DNA of 64,000 nt from Paulinella micropora (lineage: Eukaryota > Cercozoa > Imbricatea > Euglyphida > Paulinellidae), in the NCBI GenBank assembly GCA_019918135.1, contig WBZZ01003665.1, forward strand, positions 62,501 through 126,500. Direction: 5' to 3'. Below the pieces are notes generated by a model. It had not been told where the DNA came from and made no database searches. It saw only the letters and a program-made list of their open reading frames with translations. How positions within the stretch are numbered: position 1 is the first letter of the stretch; each line of letters begins with the position of its first letter. A program made the position numbers and the translations under genes. Shown piece by piece: positions 10,164-21,456 of this stretch.

Positions 10164-10174
<11 letters not shown>
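9931..10174 (-). mobile_element. SINE-A copy 11
   Basis: Full short form with small internal variants (GGTATGTGTTCAATG) and an intact head. Confidence 0.75.
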
Positions 10175-10199
<25 letters not shown>

Positions 10200-10461
10200 G
10201 TGCTTCTCTGTCAATGGCTGATTCATTTCTGCACATGCGCCTCCATCGTCTCACCCGTGAGGGGAGTACGAAGAATTGACGATAAGCTCTAATGACACCC
10301 CCGCAAGGGCAGTTCCAACACTTCCAGACGGGCCGGTATGTTCAATGAAAATACTGGTCCAGACGGATCGGTATGTTCAATGAAAATACTGGTCCAGACG
10401 GATCGGTATGTCCAATGAAAATACTGGTGGCACCGACGGGAATCGAACTGGCGACAGGGCC
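10200..10461 (-). mobile_element. SINE-A copy 12 (three units, head truncated)
   Basis: Carries three tandem copies of the 34-bp internal unit, the highest number seen here. It stops inside the tRNA-like head at GACAGGGCC and runs into (AAT)n. Confidence 0.75.
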
Positions 10462-10504
<43 letters not shown>

Positions 10505-10634
10505 GTGCTTCTCTGTCAATGGCTGATGCATTTCTGCACATGCGCCTCCATCGTCTCACCCGTGAGGGGAGTACGAAGAATTGACGATAAGCTCTAATGA
10601 CACCCCCGCAAGGGCAGTTCCAACACTTCCAGAC

Positions 10635-10635
<1 letters not shown>
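10505..10635 (-). mobile_element. SINE-A copy 13, 3' half only
   Basis: Keeps only the tail-proximal 131 bases and ends at TTCCAGACG against (AAT)n. This is a 5'-truncated copy without Pol III boxes. Confidence 0.75.
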
Positions 10636-10667
<32 letters not shown>

Positions 10668-10668
<1 letters not shown>

Positions 10669-10717
10669 TAGGGGCTGCGCCAACACCTGAAAGGATGGTT
10701 TGCGGTGCGCTCCGCGC

Positions 10718-10753
<36 letters not shown>

Positions 10754-11740
10754 GGGCTGGGGCTTCCGGGGGAGAGCCCCCCGGACCCCCACCCTTTTCC
10801 CATCGACAGGGTACTTTCAATTGCCGGAGGTACCAGCATAACGCAAGTGTAAGCTCTGGTGGCACAAAAACCTAAAATCTCTGGTTTTTGTGCCCACCGC
10901 CACCAAAACGTTTTAATCTCCGACGAGAGCGCACCAAGAGGTGTCGGGTACACCAAGCATCAGCCTCAAACTCCCTCTTGTGTGCGCAAACGGCGCCTGG
11001 TGGTGCAAAAACCTCAATTTCCCGGTTTGTAAGCCACCCGGCACCACAATCTTTTATATTTTCGAAGAGAGCTCATCAAGAAGTGTCAGATACACCAAAT
11101 ATCAGCCGCTAAATCCCTCTGGTGTGCGCAAACGGCGGCTGGTGGCACAAGACCTCAATTTTCTGGTGCGAGTGCCACCCGCGAATAAACGGGTACGTAC
11201 AATCGCCGGGCTGGGGTTCCCAGGGGGAGGGCCCCCCGGACCCCCCCTGCCCCGTCGACAGGGTACGTTCAATTGCCGGAGGCACCGGCAAGAACTGCTA
11301 AAAAACAAGGAATTTGGCATTCAGGACACTCCCCTAACGCAAATATTTGCGTGAATTCCAAAGAAACTATATCAGCATCAACATCGAGTCTGCTGCTAAC
11401 CACCCTGCCAATATGAGCTCCCAACTCCTCCTGGTTCCCACAAACCATGATTTATTCCGATAGGAGAGCAGAAAATGGGCTAAAAAAACAAGGAATTTTG
11501 GCATTCAGGACACTCCCCTAGCGCAAATATTAGTGTGAATTCCAAAGAAATTATGTCAGCATCAAGATCGAGTCTGGGGCTAGCCACCCCGTCAATATGA
11601 GCCCCCAACTCCTCCTGGTTCACACAAACCATGATGTATTCCGACAGGGGTGCGAAAATGGTTGGGAGGGGGGGGGGTACACAATTTTCATTTTACCCCT
11701 CCCCCCAAACCCCCCACCCCTTCACTAACACCTTTCAGGG
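10668..11740 (+). mobile_element. Family D modular repeat element, copy 1
   Basis: A 1.07-kb block between (TAA)n tracts with no coding capacity. It starts GGGGCTGCGCCAACACCTG, then a pure C run (10720-10751). Next come two related modules of about 130 bp (around CACCAA-CATCAGCC and AAACGGCGCCTGGTGG), and a GC-rich piece with GTCGACAGGGTACGTTCAAT. Two tandem modules of about 165-180 bp follow (CAAGGAATTTTGGCATTCAG to CCATGATTTATTCCGA). It ends AACACCTTTCAGGG before ATAATAAT. Class is unclear: it could be a non-autonomous DNA element or a satellite-like composite. Confidence 0.6.
10720..10751 (+). repeat. Poly-C tract of 32 bases
   Basis: An uninterrupted C run in family D copy 1. Copy 2 has a shorter, interrupted C/T run at about 15441-15473. 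Confidence 0.95.
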
Positions 11741-11754
11741 ATAATAATAGTAAT

Positions 11755-11803
<49 letters not shown>

Positions 11804-11807
<4 letters not shown>

Positions 11808-12298
11808 ATATCTGAGGCGTACTGATGCAGCTAATGGCATATCCTCAACTGACATAAGCCTCCAATACCCTTGTTCGAGGTCCTCCACCCCCCCGTGTCA
11901 GTCTCTCGCCTGATGATCGGGGCCACCGATGGAGCTCCTGAGGGCAAGACTGCACTAAGCCGAGGTTATTCCGCAGTCCCAGCAACCTCTTGCAAGACGT
12001 CACCGAATGTGCAAGTGCATACACCAAGCGCGGTTGCTAGAGCTGCCTCGAAACCCCACCCATAACAATCTGGTGTCTGCTGGGTCCTGGGCTATCAACC
12101 AGCATATGCGGAGTTTAAGATCTTTTACGCGCGCAAAGACCCTCCTCCCCAGCATCTACCACCAAAGGGTTATGAGTTGGCGTCACAGTTTAACGCCTTG
12201 AGGCCATTGGGCTGGAACTCTGTTTAGCAAGTGTGACTAGGTTTTTTCATCGGGATTTCCCTCAAATATGTCACAGTCAACACTCCAAGGCAGATTTA
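11804..12298 (-). mobile_element. Family C retroelement, long copy 1
   Basis: A 495-bp block repeated at 14284-14771. On the minus strand its 3' end is GCCTCAGATATAGT followed by (ATT)n. Upstream, TTGGAGGCTTATGTCC resembles the LINE 3' motif ATGGAGGCACATGTCC. Shorter copies keep only this end, as expected for 5' truncation. No Pol III boxes are seen on this strand. Confidence 0.6.
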
Positions 12299-12376
12299 CT
12301 ATATCTGAGGCGTACTGATGCAGCTAATGGCATATCCTCAACGGACATAAGCCTCCAATACCCTTGTTCGAGGTCC

Positions 12377-12377
<1 letters not shown>
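12299..12377 (-). mobile_element. Family C 3'-end copy (79 bp)
   Basis: A second copy of only the tail-proximal 79 bases of family C. It directly abuts the left side of copy 1's 5' end and is followed on the right by (TAA)n. Confidence 0.65.
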
Positions 12378-12456
<79 letters not shown>

Positions 12457-12688
12457 GTGCTTCTCTGTCAATGGCTGATGCAAATCTGCACATGCGCCTC
12501 CATCGTCTCACCCGTGAGGGGAGTACCAAGAATGGACGATAGGCTCTAATGACACCCCCGCAAGGGCAGTTCCAACACTTCCAGACGGACCGGTATGTTC
12601 AATGAAAATACCGGTGGCACCGACGGGAATCGAACTGGCGACAGGGCCCAGATGGTAGAACTTGACCACTGGGCTATCACGGTGTCCA
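12457..12688 (-). mobile_element. SINE-A copy 14 (one unit)
   Basis: Full short form with head and Pol III boxes. (TAA)n flanks both sides. Confidence 0.75.
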
Positions 12689-12714
12689 TAATAATAATAA
12701 TAATAATAATAATA

Positions 12715-12981
12715 GTGCTTCTCTGTCAATGGCTGATGCATTTCTGCACATGCGCCTCCATCGTCTCACCCGTGAGGGGAGTACGAAGAATTGACGATAA
12801 GCTCTAATGACACCCCCGCAAGGGCAGTTCCAACACTTCCAGACGGGCCGGTATGTTCAATGAAAATACTGGTCCAGACGGATCGGTATGTTCAATGAAA
12901 ATACTGGTGGCACCGACGGGAATCGAACTGGCGACAGGGCCCAGATGGTAGAACTTGACCACTGGGCTATCACGGTGTCCA
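12715..12981 (-). mobile_element. SINE-A copy 15 (two units)
   Basis: Full long form, nearly identical to the copy at 308-574. Confidence 0.75.
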
Positions 12982-13030
<49 letters not shown>

Positions 13031-13031
<1 letters not shown>

Positions 13032-13136
13032 TATCAATCTCCTGCCAATTGCTGAGCCAAAAGGCCATGTGCATCCAGTCCTCCATTCCATAAGGAAAGT
13101 CTCCATGAAAAGGACCAATGGCCTATGTACTCCCTA
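13031..13136 (-). mobile_element. Family B copy 4 with internal deletion
   Basis: Both ends of family B are present. About 70 bases in the middle (from the AGTCTCCA region to GGAAAGGACC) are missing. Confidence 0.6.
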
Positions 13137-13178
13137 ATAATAATAATAATAATAGTAATAATAATAATAATAATAATA

Positions 13179-13446
13179 GTGCTTCTCTGTCAATGGCTGA
13201 TGCATTTCTGCACATGCGTCTCCATCGTCTCACCCGTGAGGGGAGTACGAAGAATTGACGATAAGCTCTAATGACACCCCCGCAAGGGCAGTTCCAACAC
13301 TTCCAGACGGGCCGGTATGTTCAATGAAAATACTGGTCCAGAAATAGACCGGTATGTTCAATGAAAATACTGGTGGCACCGACGGGAATCGAACTGGCGA
13401 CAGGGCCCAGATGGTAGAACTTGACCACTGGGCTATCACGGTGTCC

Positions 13447-13447
<1 letters not shown>
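13179..13447 (-). mobile_element. SINE-A copy 16 (two units, AAATA variant)
   Basis: Full copy of the AAATA subfamily, close to the copies at 928 and 13717. Confidence 0.75.
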
Positions 13448-13509
<62 letters not shown>

Positions 13510-13681
13510 GTGTATCTCCTGCCCATTGCTGAGCCAAAAGGCCATGTGCATCCAATCCTCCATTCTATAAGGAAAGTCTCCACACCAATCGGTGGAATAA
13601 AGGAAGTGACGGCAAAGAACATTACTCTAGGAGCTTTATACCAATCAGCCCATGGAAAGGACCGATGGCCTATGTACTCCC

Positions 13682-13682
<1 letters not shown>
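13510..13682 (-). mobile_element. Family B copy 5
   Basis: Full-length family B copy between (TAA)n tracts, nearly identical to copy 1 at 56-229. Confidence 0.6.
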
Positions 13683-13716
<34 letters not shown>

Positions 13717-13985
13717 GTGCTTCTCTGTCAATGGCTGATGCATTTCTGCACATGCGCCTCCATCGTCTCACCCGTGAGGGGAGTACGAAGAATTGACGAT
13801 AAGCTCTAATGACACCCCCGCAAGGGCAGTTCCAACACTTCCAGACGGGCCGGTATGTTCAATGAAAATACTGGTCCAGAAATAGACCGGTATGTTCAAT
13901 GAAAATAGTGGTGGCACCGACGGGAATCGAACTGGCGACAGGGCCCAGATGGTAGAACTTGACCACTGGGCTATCACGGTGTCCA
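13717..13985 (-). mobile_element. SINE-A copy 17 (two units, AAATA variant)
   Basis: Full copy with intact head. The block 13179-13985 repeats the order SINE-A, family B, SINE-A also seen near the window start. Confidence 0.75.
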
Positions 13986-14034
13986 AATAATAATCATAAT
14001 CATAATAATAATAATAATAATGATAATAATAATA

Positions 14035-14266
14035 GTGCTTCTCTGTCAATGGCTGATGCAAATCTGCACATGCGCCTCCATCGTCTCACCCGTGAGGGGA
14101 GTACGAAGAATTGACGATAGGCTCTAATGACACCCCCGCAAGGGCAGTTCCAACACTTCCAGACGGACCGGTATGTTCAATGAAAATACTGGTGGCACCG
14201 ACGGGAATCGAACTGGCGACAGGGCCCAGATGGTAGAACTTGACCACTAGGCTATCACGGTGTCCA
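14035..14266 (-). mobile_element. SINE-A copy 18 (one unit)
   Basis: Full short form. The A box reads TAGCCTAGTGG on the minus strand. Confidence 0.75.
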
Positions 14267-14283
14267 AATAATAATAATAATAA

Positions 14284-14770
14284 TACTATATCTGAGGCGC
14301 ACTGATGCAGCTAATGGCATATCCTCAACGGACATAAGCCTCCAATACCCTTGTTCGAGGTCCTCCACCCCCCCGTGTCAGTCTCTCGCCTGATGATCGG
14401 GGCCACCGATGGAGCTCCTGAGGGCAAGACTGCACTAAGCCGAGGTTATTCCGCAGTCCCAGCAACCTCTTGCAAGACGTCACCGAATGTGCAAGTGCAT
14501 ACACCAAGCGCGGTTGCTAGAGCTGCCTCGAAACCCCACCCATAACAATCTGGTGTCTGCTGGGTCCTGGGCTATCAACCAGCATATGCGGTCTTTTACG
14601 CGCGCAACGACCCTCCTCCCCAGCATCTACCACCAAAGGGTTATGAGTTGGCGTCACAGTTTAACGCCTTGAGGCCATTGGGCTGGAACTCTGTTTAGCA
14701 AGTGTGACTAGGTTTTTTCATCGGGATTTCCCTCAAATATGTCACAGTCAACACTCCAAGGCAGATTTAC

Positions 14771-14771
<1 letters not shown>
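14284..14771 (-). mobile_element. Family C retroelement, long copy 2
   Basis: Nearly identical to 11804-12298 apart from a small gap of about 8 bases near 14591. (TAA)n lies on both sides. Confidence 0.6.
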
Positions 14772-14808
<37 letters not shown>

Positions 14809-15075
14809 GTGCTTCTCTGTCAATGGCTGATGCATTTCTGCACATGCGCCTCCATCGTCTCACCCGTGAGGGGAGTACGAAGAATTGACGATAGGCTCTA
14901 ATGACACCCCCGCAAGGGCAGTTCCAACACTTCCAGACGGACCGGTATGTTCAATGAAAATACTGGTCCGGACGGACCGGTATGTTCAATGAAAATACTG
15001 GTGGCACCGACGGGAATCGAACTGGCGACAGGGCCCAAATGGTAGAACTTGACCACTGGGCTATCACGGTGTCCA
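14809..15075 (-). mobile_element. SINE-A copy 19 (two units)
   Basis: Full long form with head and tail. Confidence 0.75.
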
Positions 15076-15076
15076 A

Positions 15077-15143
<67 letters not shown>

Positions 15144-15240
15144 GTGCTTCTCAGTCAATTGGCCTTTGATCCTGTCGGACATGTGCCTCCATTGGTAGCA
15201 CGGGGCCGTTCGGTGACGCGGCTCCGCTCCAAAGACTCGA
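15144..15240 (-). mobile_element. 3' end of a second LINE-like family
   Basis: A 97-bp block between (TAA)n tracts. On the minus strand it can be read VLPMEAHVRQDQRPID and a stop, then GAGAAGCAC and (TAT)n. The LINE at 2890 ends GDPMEAHVQDLDLML, stop, GAGGAAGCC and (TAT)n. The likeness in both protein end and tail suggests a 5'-truncated copy of a sister LINE. Confidence 0.55.
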
Positions 15241-15261
15241 ATAATAATAATAATAATAATA

Positions 15262-15362
15262 ATACTATATCTGAGGCGTACTGATGCAGCTAATGGCATA
15301 TCCTCAACGGACATAAGCCTCCAATACCCTTGTTCGAGGTCCTCCACCCCCCCGTGTCAGTC
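15262..15362 (-). mobile_element. Family C 3'-end copy (101 bp)
   Basis: Contains only the tail-proximal 101 bases of family C and ends at GTGTCAGTC against (AAT)n. This is a 5'-truncated copy. Confidence 0.65.
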
Positions 15363-15390
15363 AATAATAATAATAATAATAATAATAATA

Positions 15391-16870
15391 ACTGGGCTGC
15401 GCCAACACCTGAAAGGATGGTTTGCGGTGCGCTTCGCGCACCCCCCCCCCCCCCCCTCCCCCCCTCTTTCCAAGGTCGCTTTTCCTCTCATCATGCACAA
15501 CTTTTACTGCCTTGGAGCAATCTCAGCCATTCATGTTGGTGCCGCCAAAGTCGCTTCTGGTACGTACCATTGCGGGGCTGGGGTTCCCGGGGGGAGTGCC
15601 CCCCGCACCCCCCTTTCCACAGTCGACAGGGTACGTTCAATTAACGGAGGAAACCGGCGTAAACCCTTCCGGCACAGCTCTTAAAGCCTTCGAGCATTCT
15701 CAGCCATTCATTTTGGTGCCGGCTTATTCGCGTCGTGTACGTATAATTGCCGGGCTGGCGTTCCCTTGGGGAGGGCCCCCCGGACCCCCCCTTCCCCGTC
15801 GACAGGTACGTTCAATTGCCGGAGGTACCAGCAGAACGCAAGTGTAAGCTCTGGTGGCACAAACTAAAATCTCTGGTTGTCGTGCCACCCGGCAACAAAA
15901 CTTTTGAATCTCCGAAGAGAGCTCACCGGGAGGTTCCGGGTACACCAAACATGAGCCTCAAACTCCCTCTGGTGTGCGCGAACGGCCTGAAGGCGCAAAA
16001 ATCTAATTTTTCTGACTTTTACGCCACCCAGCGCCACAATTTTTATATTTTCGAAGAGAGCTCATCAAGAAGAGTCAGATACACCAAAATATCAGCCGCT
16101 AAATCCCGCTGGTGTGCATAAACGGCGCCTGGAGGCACAAGACCTCAATTTTCTGGTTTGTGTGCCACCCGCGACCAAAACGGGTAAGTACACTTGCAGT
16201 GTTGTGGTTCCCGGGGGAGGGCCCCCCAGACCCCCTGCCCCGTCGACAGGGTACGTTCAAGTGCCGGAGGCACCGGCAAGTACTCTCAAAAACAAGGAAT
16301 TTGGCATTCAGGACACTCGCCTAACGCAAATATTTGCGTGAATTCCAAAAAACTCATACCAGCACCAGCATCGAGTCTGCGGCTACCCACTCTGTCAATA
16401 TGAGCTCCCAACTCCTCCTGGTTCCCACAAACCATGATTTATGGGGACGGGGTGCAGAAAATAGGCTTAAAAAAAGGAATTTTCGCATTCAGGACACTCC
16501 CCTAACGCAAATGTTTGCGTGAATTCCAAAGAAATTATATCATCAACATCGAGTCTGAGGCTAGCCACCCTGCAAATATGAGCTCCCAACTCCTCCTGGT
16601 TCACACAAACCACGATTTATAGGGACAGGGGTGTGGAAAAAAACAAGGAATTTCGGCATTCAGGACACTCTCCTAACGCAAATATTTACGTGAATTCCAA
16701 AAAAATTATATCAGCATCAACATCGAGTCTGGGGCTAGCCAACCTGCCCATATGAGTTCCCAACTCCTCCTGGTTCCTACAAACCATGATTTATAGGGAC
16801 AGGGGTGCGGAAATGGGGGGGGGGGGGTACACAATTTCCATTTTCCCCCTACTCCCAACACCTTTCAGGG
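15391..16870 (+). mobile_element. Family D modular repeat element, copy 2
   Basis: A 1.48-kb version of family D with the same start (GGGCTGCGCCAACACCTG) and end (AACACCTTTCAGGG). It contains three tandem modules of about 165-185 bp at roughly 16291, 16477 and 16644, where copy 1 has two. No coding capacity is seen. Confidence 0.6.
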
Positions 16871-16896
16871 ATAATAATAAAAGTAATAATAATAAT

Positions 16897-17206
16897 CCCT
16901 GAAAGGTGTTCGAGAAGGGCCCCAGCATTTCCGCACCGCTGTCGCAATAAATCACGGTTTGTGGGAACGAGGGGGAGTTGGGAGCTCATATTGACAGGGT
17001 GGCTAGCCCAGACTCGATGTTGATGCTGATATGAATTTTTTGGAAATCACGCAAATATTTGCGTTAGGGCAGTGTCCTGAATGCCAGAATTCCTTGTTTT
17101 TTTTCTCGCACCCCTGTCGGAATAAATCACGGTTTGTGTGAACCAGGAGGAGTTGGGAGCTCATATTGACAGGGTGGCTAGCCTCAGACTCGATCTTGAT
17201 GCTGAC
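16897..17206 (-). mobile_element. Family D end, inverted
   Basis: Starts CCCTGAAAGGTGTT, the reverse complement of the family D right end. It continues with about two inverted long modules. With copy 2 it forms a tail-to-tail pair around the short ATAATAATAAAAGTAAT spacer. It breaks at about 17206 into forward-oriented family D sequence. Confidence 0.6.
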
Positions 17207-18198
17207 ACCTCTCGGTGCGCTCTCTTCGGAGATAAAAAAGTTTTGGTGGCGGGTACACCAAACATCAGCCTCAAACTCCCTCGGGTTTGCGCAAACGGCG
17301 CCTGGTTCGCAAAAACCTCAATTTCCCGGTGTGTAGGCCACCCGGCGCCACAATTTTATATTTTCGAAGAGAGCTGATCAAGAAGTGAGATACACCAAAT
17401 ATCAGCCGCTAACTCCCTCTGATGTGCAAACGGCGGCTGGTGGCACAAGACCTCAATTTTCTGGTTGCGTGCCACCCAAGACCAAACCGGGTACGTACAA
17501 TCGCCGGGCTGAGGTTCCCGGGGGGAGGGCCCCCCCTGCCCCGTCGACAGGGTACGTTCAATTGCCGGAGGCACCGGCAAGTACTGCTACAAAACAAGGA
17601 AATTTGGCATTCAGGACACTCCCCTAACGCAAATATTGCGTGAATTCCCAAAAAAAGTATATCAGCATCAAGATCGAGTCTGCGGCTAGCCACCCTGCCA
17701 ATGTGAGCACCCAAATCCTCCTGGTTCCCACAAACCATGATTTATTCCGATGGGAGAGCAGAAAATAGGCTAAAAAAACAAGGAATTTTGGCATTCAGGA
17801 CACTCCCCTAGCGCAAATATTTGCGTGAATTCCAAAGAAATTATGTCCGCATCAAGATTGAGTCTGGGGCTAGCCACCCTGTCAATATGAGCTCCCAACT
17901 CCTCCTGGTTCACACAAACCATGATTTATTCCGATAGGGGTGCGCAGAAAAACAAGGAATTTTGGCATTCAGGACACTCCCCTAACGAAAATATTTGCGT
18001 GAATTCCAAAAAAATTGTATCAGCATCAAGATCGAGTCTGGGGCTAGCCACCCTGCGAATATGAGCTCCCAACTCCTCCTCGTTCCCACAAACCATGATT
18101 TATTCCGACAGGGGTGCGGAAACATGGGGGGGGGGGTACACAATTTCCATTTTTCCCCTCCCCAAACCCCCCACCCCCTACTCCCAACACCTTTAGGG

Positions 18199-18200
<2 letters not shown>
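17207..18200 (+). mobile_element. Family D element, copy 3, left end missing
   Basis: Forward-oriented family D starting inside the first module (CTCTCGGTGCGCTCTCTTCG). It includes three tandem long modules at about 17594, 17780 and 17952 and the usual C/T-rich right end. It lacks the GGGCTGCGCC start and the poly-C run. Confidence 0.6.
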
Positions 18201-18243
<43 letters not shown>

Positions 18244-18509
18244 GTGCTTCTCTGTCAATGGCTGATGCAAATCTGCACATGCGCCTCCATCGTCTCACCC
18301 GTGAGGGGAGTACGAAGAATTGACGATAGGCTCTAATGACACCCCCGCAAGGGCAGTTCCAACACTTCCAGACGGACCGGTATGTTCAATGAAAATACTG
18401 GTCCAGACGGACCGGTATGTTCAATGAAAATACTGGTGGCACCGACGGGAATCGAACTGGCGACAGGGCCCAGATGGTAGAACTTGACCACTGGGCTATC
18501 ACGGTGTCC

Positions 18510-18510
<1 letters not shown>
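18244..18510 (-). mobile_element. SINE-A copy 20 (two units)
   Basis: Full long form with intact head and tail. Confidence 0.75.
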
Positions 18511-18545
<35 letters not shown>

Positions 18546-18829
18546 GTGCGGTGCTTCTCTGTCAATGGCTGATGCATTTCTGCACATGCGCCTCCATCGT
18601 CTCACCCGTGAGGGGAGTACGAAGAATTGACGATAAGCTCTAATGACACCCCCGCAAAGGCAGTTCCAACACTTCCAGACGGACCGGTATGTTCAATGAA
18701 AATACTGGTCCAGACGGACCGGTAGTCTGGACCGGTATGTTCAATGAAAATACTGGTGGCACCGACGGGAATCGAACTGGCGACAGGGCTCAGATGGTAG
18801 AACTTGACCACTGGGCTATCACGGTGTCC

Positions 18830-18830
<1 letters not shown>
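18546..18830 (-). mobile_element. SINE-A copy 21 (two units plus partial third)
   Basis: Full copy with an expanded internal region (GGTATGTTCAATG units separated by a partial CCAGACGGACCGGTAGTCTG unit). There is a 5-base GTGCG addition at the tail end. Confidence 0.7.
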
Positions 18831-18894
<64 letters not shown>

Positions 18895-18895
<1 letters not shown>

Positions 18896-21456
18896 GGCTT
18901 CCTCAGACTATAGCATCAGATCCAGATCCTGGACATGTGCCTCCATTGGGTCACCGGGGTCAGCCGATCCCAACGCATTGTCAGAACACCAAACAGACAT
19001 AGCAGCAACAGCAACAGCAGGGACAGATGGGGGCTGTGAAGTGCATGAAGAGCTAGATGCGAGGGTGTTAGCTGAAGAGAAGAACTCGGAGACACTACGG
19101 TGCGCTCCCGAACCCCTCTCTCTAGCCAGGACGTCCACACTGCGCGGACGGCCGCGCCGCGCAACATCAACGTCACTTGGGGGAGAGGGTGGGACAGAAG
19201 CTGATGGAACCTCAGTGAGGTCAATCACCTCCTCGCCCCCATCCTCCACCCCAAGCTCCTCCCTTTTACCCTCCCTAGCAGACCAACACTCAGACACATA
19301 TGATCCAAACAACACATCCAACTTTGGAGGGGGACGCAACGCTGTAACCCCTAACAACGCAGCAAGCCTAAAGTTACTGCGGAAGCGCGACTTCCCCTGA
19401 AAAAGCTTACAAAACAATCGTGATTGATCCACAGGCGACATATCATCCCAACCCTGCCGCACAGAGCCCTCCCGCTCCCGCCCAAGCAACACATCCTCCA
19501 CCACAACCTCACCACCTACGACCTCACCACCCTCCTCACTCCCTCCATCCCCCTCAGCACCCCCCACAGCCATGCCACCGAGCCTCTGCGTACTCAGCAA
19601 CAGCTGCTTACGTCTCCCCTCATGCATGGGGCAATCCCATAAGAAGTGCGCGAGGGACTCATTGACATCATCATGACAACAGAAGCAGCGAGGGGACATG
19701 CCACTGACCAACTTGCTGCGGTACAACCGAAGGCGGTTCTTGCAGCTGAGCAACCTTCTCCGAAGCAGATTATAATGCGCATCATCAAGGGCTACCCATC
19801 TTGGGAACTCCTTAGTTCCAAAGACTTGTCTTAGGATGACTCGCAGGCCATCAGTAAGATCGCTGCCTGCCTCTCGCTTGTCCCACATCAGTTGCTGCAC
19901 CATCTTGACGTCCTGCTGAAGGGCCCACATGTCCACAGTCGAACACCAACCCTCGAGGTCCTTCTCTGAGCTATTTAGGAGCTCCTGAATCCCTTGTTGT
20001 AGATCCATTGAGTCCCTGATAGCGCCTTCGGCCTCCGCAGTCCAGTCGGATTTGACTTGAGATGCGATGACAGGAAATCGCTTCTCCGGTAGAACACACA
20101 GCCGTCCATAGAACTTCAGTTGTGCCGCCCGCCGCAAACGCTCCGCACTCAAAGAGCGCGCCAGAAAGAGTGTAATCCACTTGCTTGTCTTAGGGCTGAT
20201 GCCGAGAATCATCCTCATGGGGCGCAGCATTGCTGCCTCCAGCTTGGTGAGCTGCGATACGGGGGCACGCCAGACATCGAAGGCGTACTTCAGCTTGGCC
20301 CCCACAAGTTGATTCCAGCACATGAGACGATACCTAGCTTGTATCTCACCTGCACACCACAAAGAGTACCAACCTGCGGTGGCGACTTCAGTGACACGCG
20401 TAGCCCGCAGGGCCTGCTCCTTCCACTTCAGGTCGTCGGTGATAACCACTCCCAGGTACTTGTACTGACTGGTGACACAAAGCTTCTGGCCGCGAAACCA
20501 CACCACGGGCTCACCTCGCTCCCTGATACTTGGTCGTTTCGCCTTGCTCGACGTGTAAATGGGCATGATTTCCGTCTTGCCGGGCTTCAAGTTGACTTCC
20601 AGCCGGTAATCTTCCGCGAACTTGGCCACAACATTGACCATCTTCTGGAGCTCGGTGCGACTGTGAGCGATGAGGGCCACGTCGTCCGCGTATAGAAGTG
20701 CCTTGATGTCGTTCAGCCGCTTCACATCCGTGATCTTGAGGGCACTCGCCAGCCGATCACACAGCTCATCCATAAAGACGTTGAAGAGTGTGGGAGAGAG
20801 AGGGGACCCCTGTTGGACGCCTACACCCTCCAGTACTTCGGGGGTGAGTGCTCCATCAACTAGCACTTGCGACGAAGTCTGCTCGTAGCACCTGCGTAGC
20901 GTGCGCCAGAACTTGCCCCTTACACCCAGCTTCCAGAGCCTCTCAAATAGACCATCTCTCCAAACAGACGGGAAAGCCTTGCGTAGATCTACGAACAGGA
21001 CATACGACTCCCGCTTCTGCTGCTGACGCCCCTTCAACCTCTGCCAAAGGGTAAAGACCTGATCCGTAGTGCGACGCCCCGGGCGGAAGCCTCCCTGCTC
21101 TGGACGTAGCTTATCCGGGCCATCCACGAAGAGCGTTAGACGAGTAGCTAATAAGGACAGATAAGGCAACTAATAATCGAGATATCCCTCCAGTTGTCAG
21201 GATCCGTAGGATCCCCACCCTTGGGGATATTGACGATGATTCCCTTGCCCCAAGCTTTTGGAGTCCTCTCGGCTTCTCGAATCCAGTTGAAGTACTGCGT
21301 TAAGTAGCCATTGATGTAGGCGCCGCCATGCTTGAGCATCTCGTTCTTCACTTTGTCCTCGCCACAAGCTTTGTGGTTATTCAGGGCACGTTGCCTTGCA
21401 AGGACCTCCTCTTGCGTGAACGGCTTGTCCAGCTCTTCGCAAGTGTCTTCACCTAC

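Noticed and set aside
10668-18200. Family D as a Helitron or TIR transposon
   Set aside because: No TC/CTRR ends with hairpin, no true terminal inverted repeats at the outer ends, and no target duplication can be seen in the TAA flanks.
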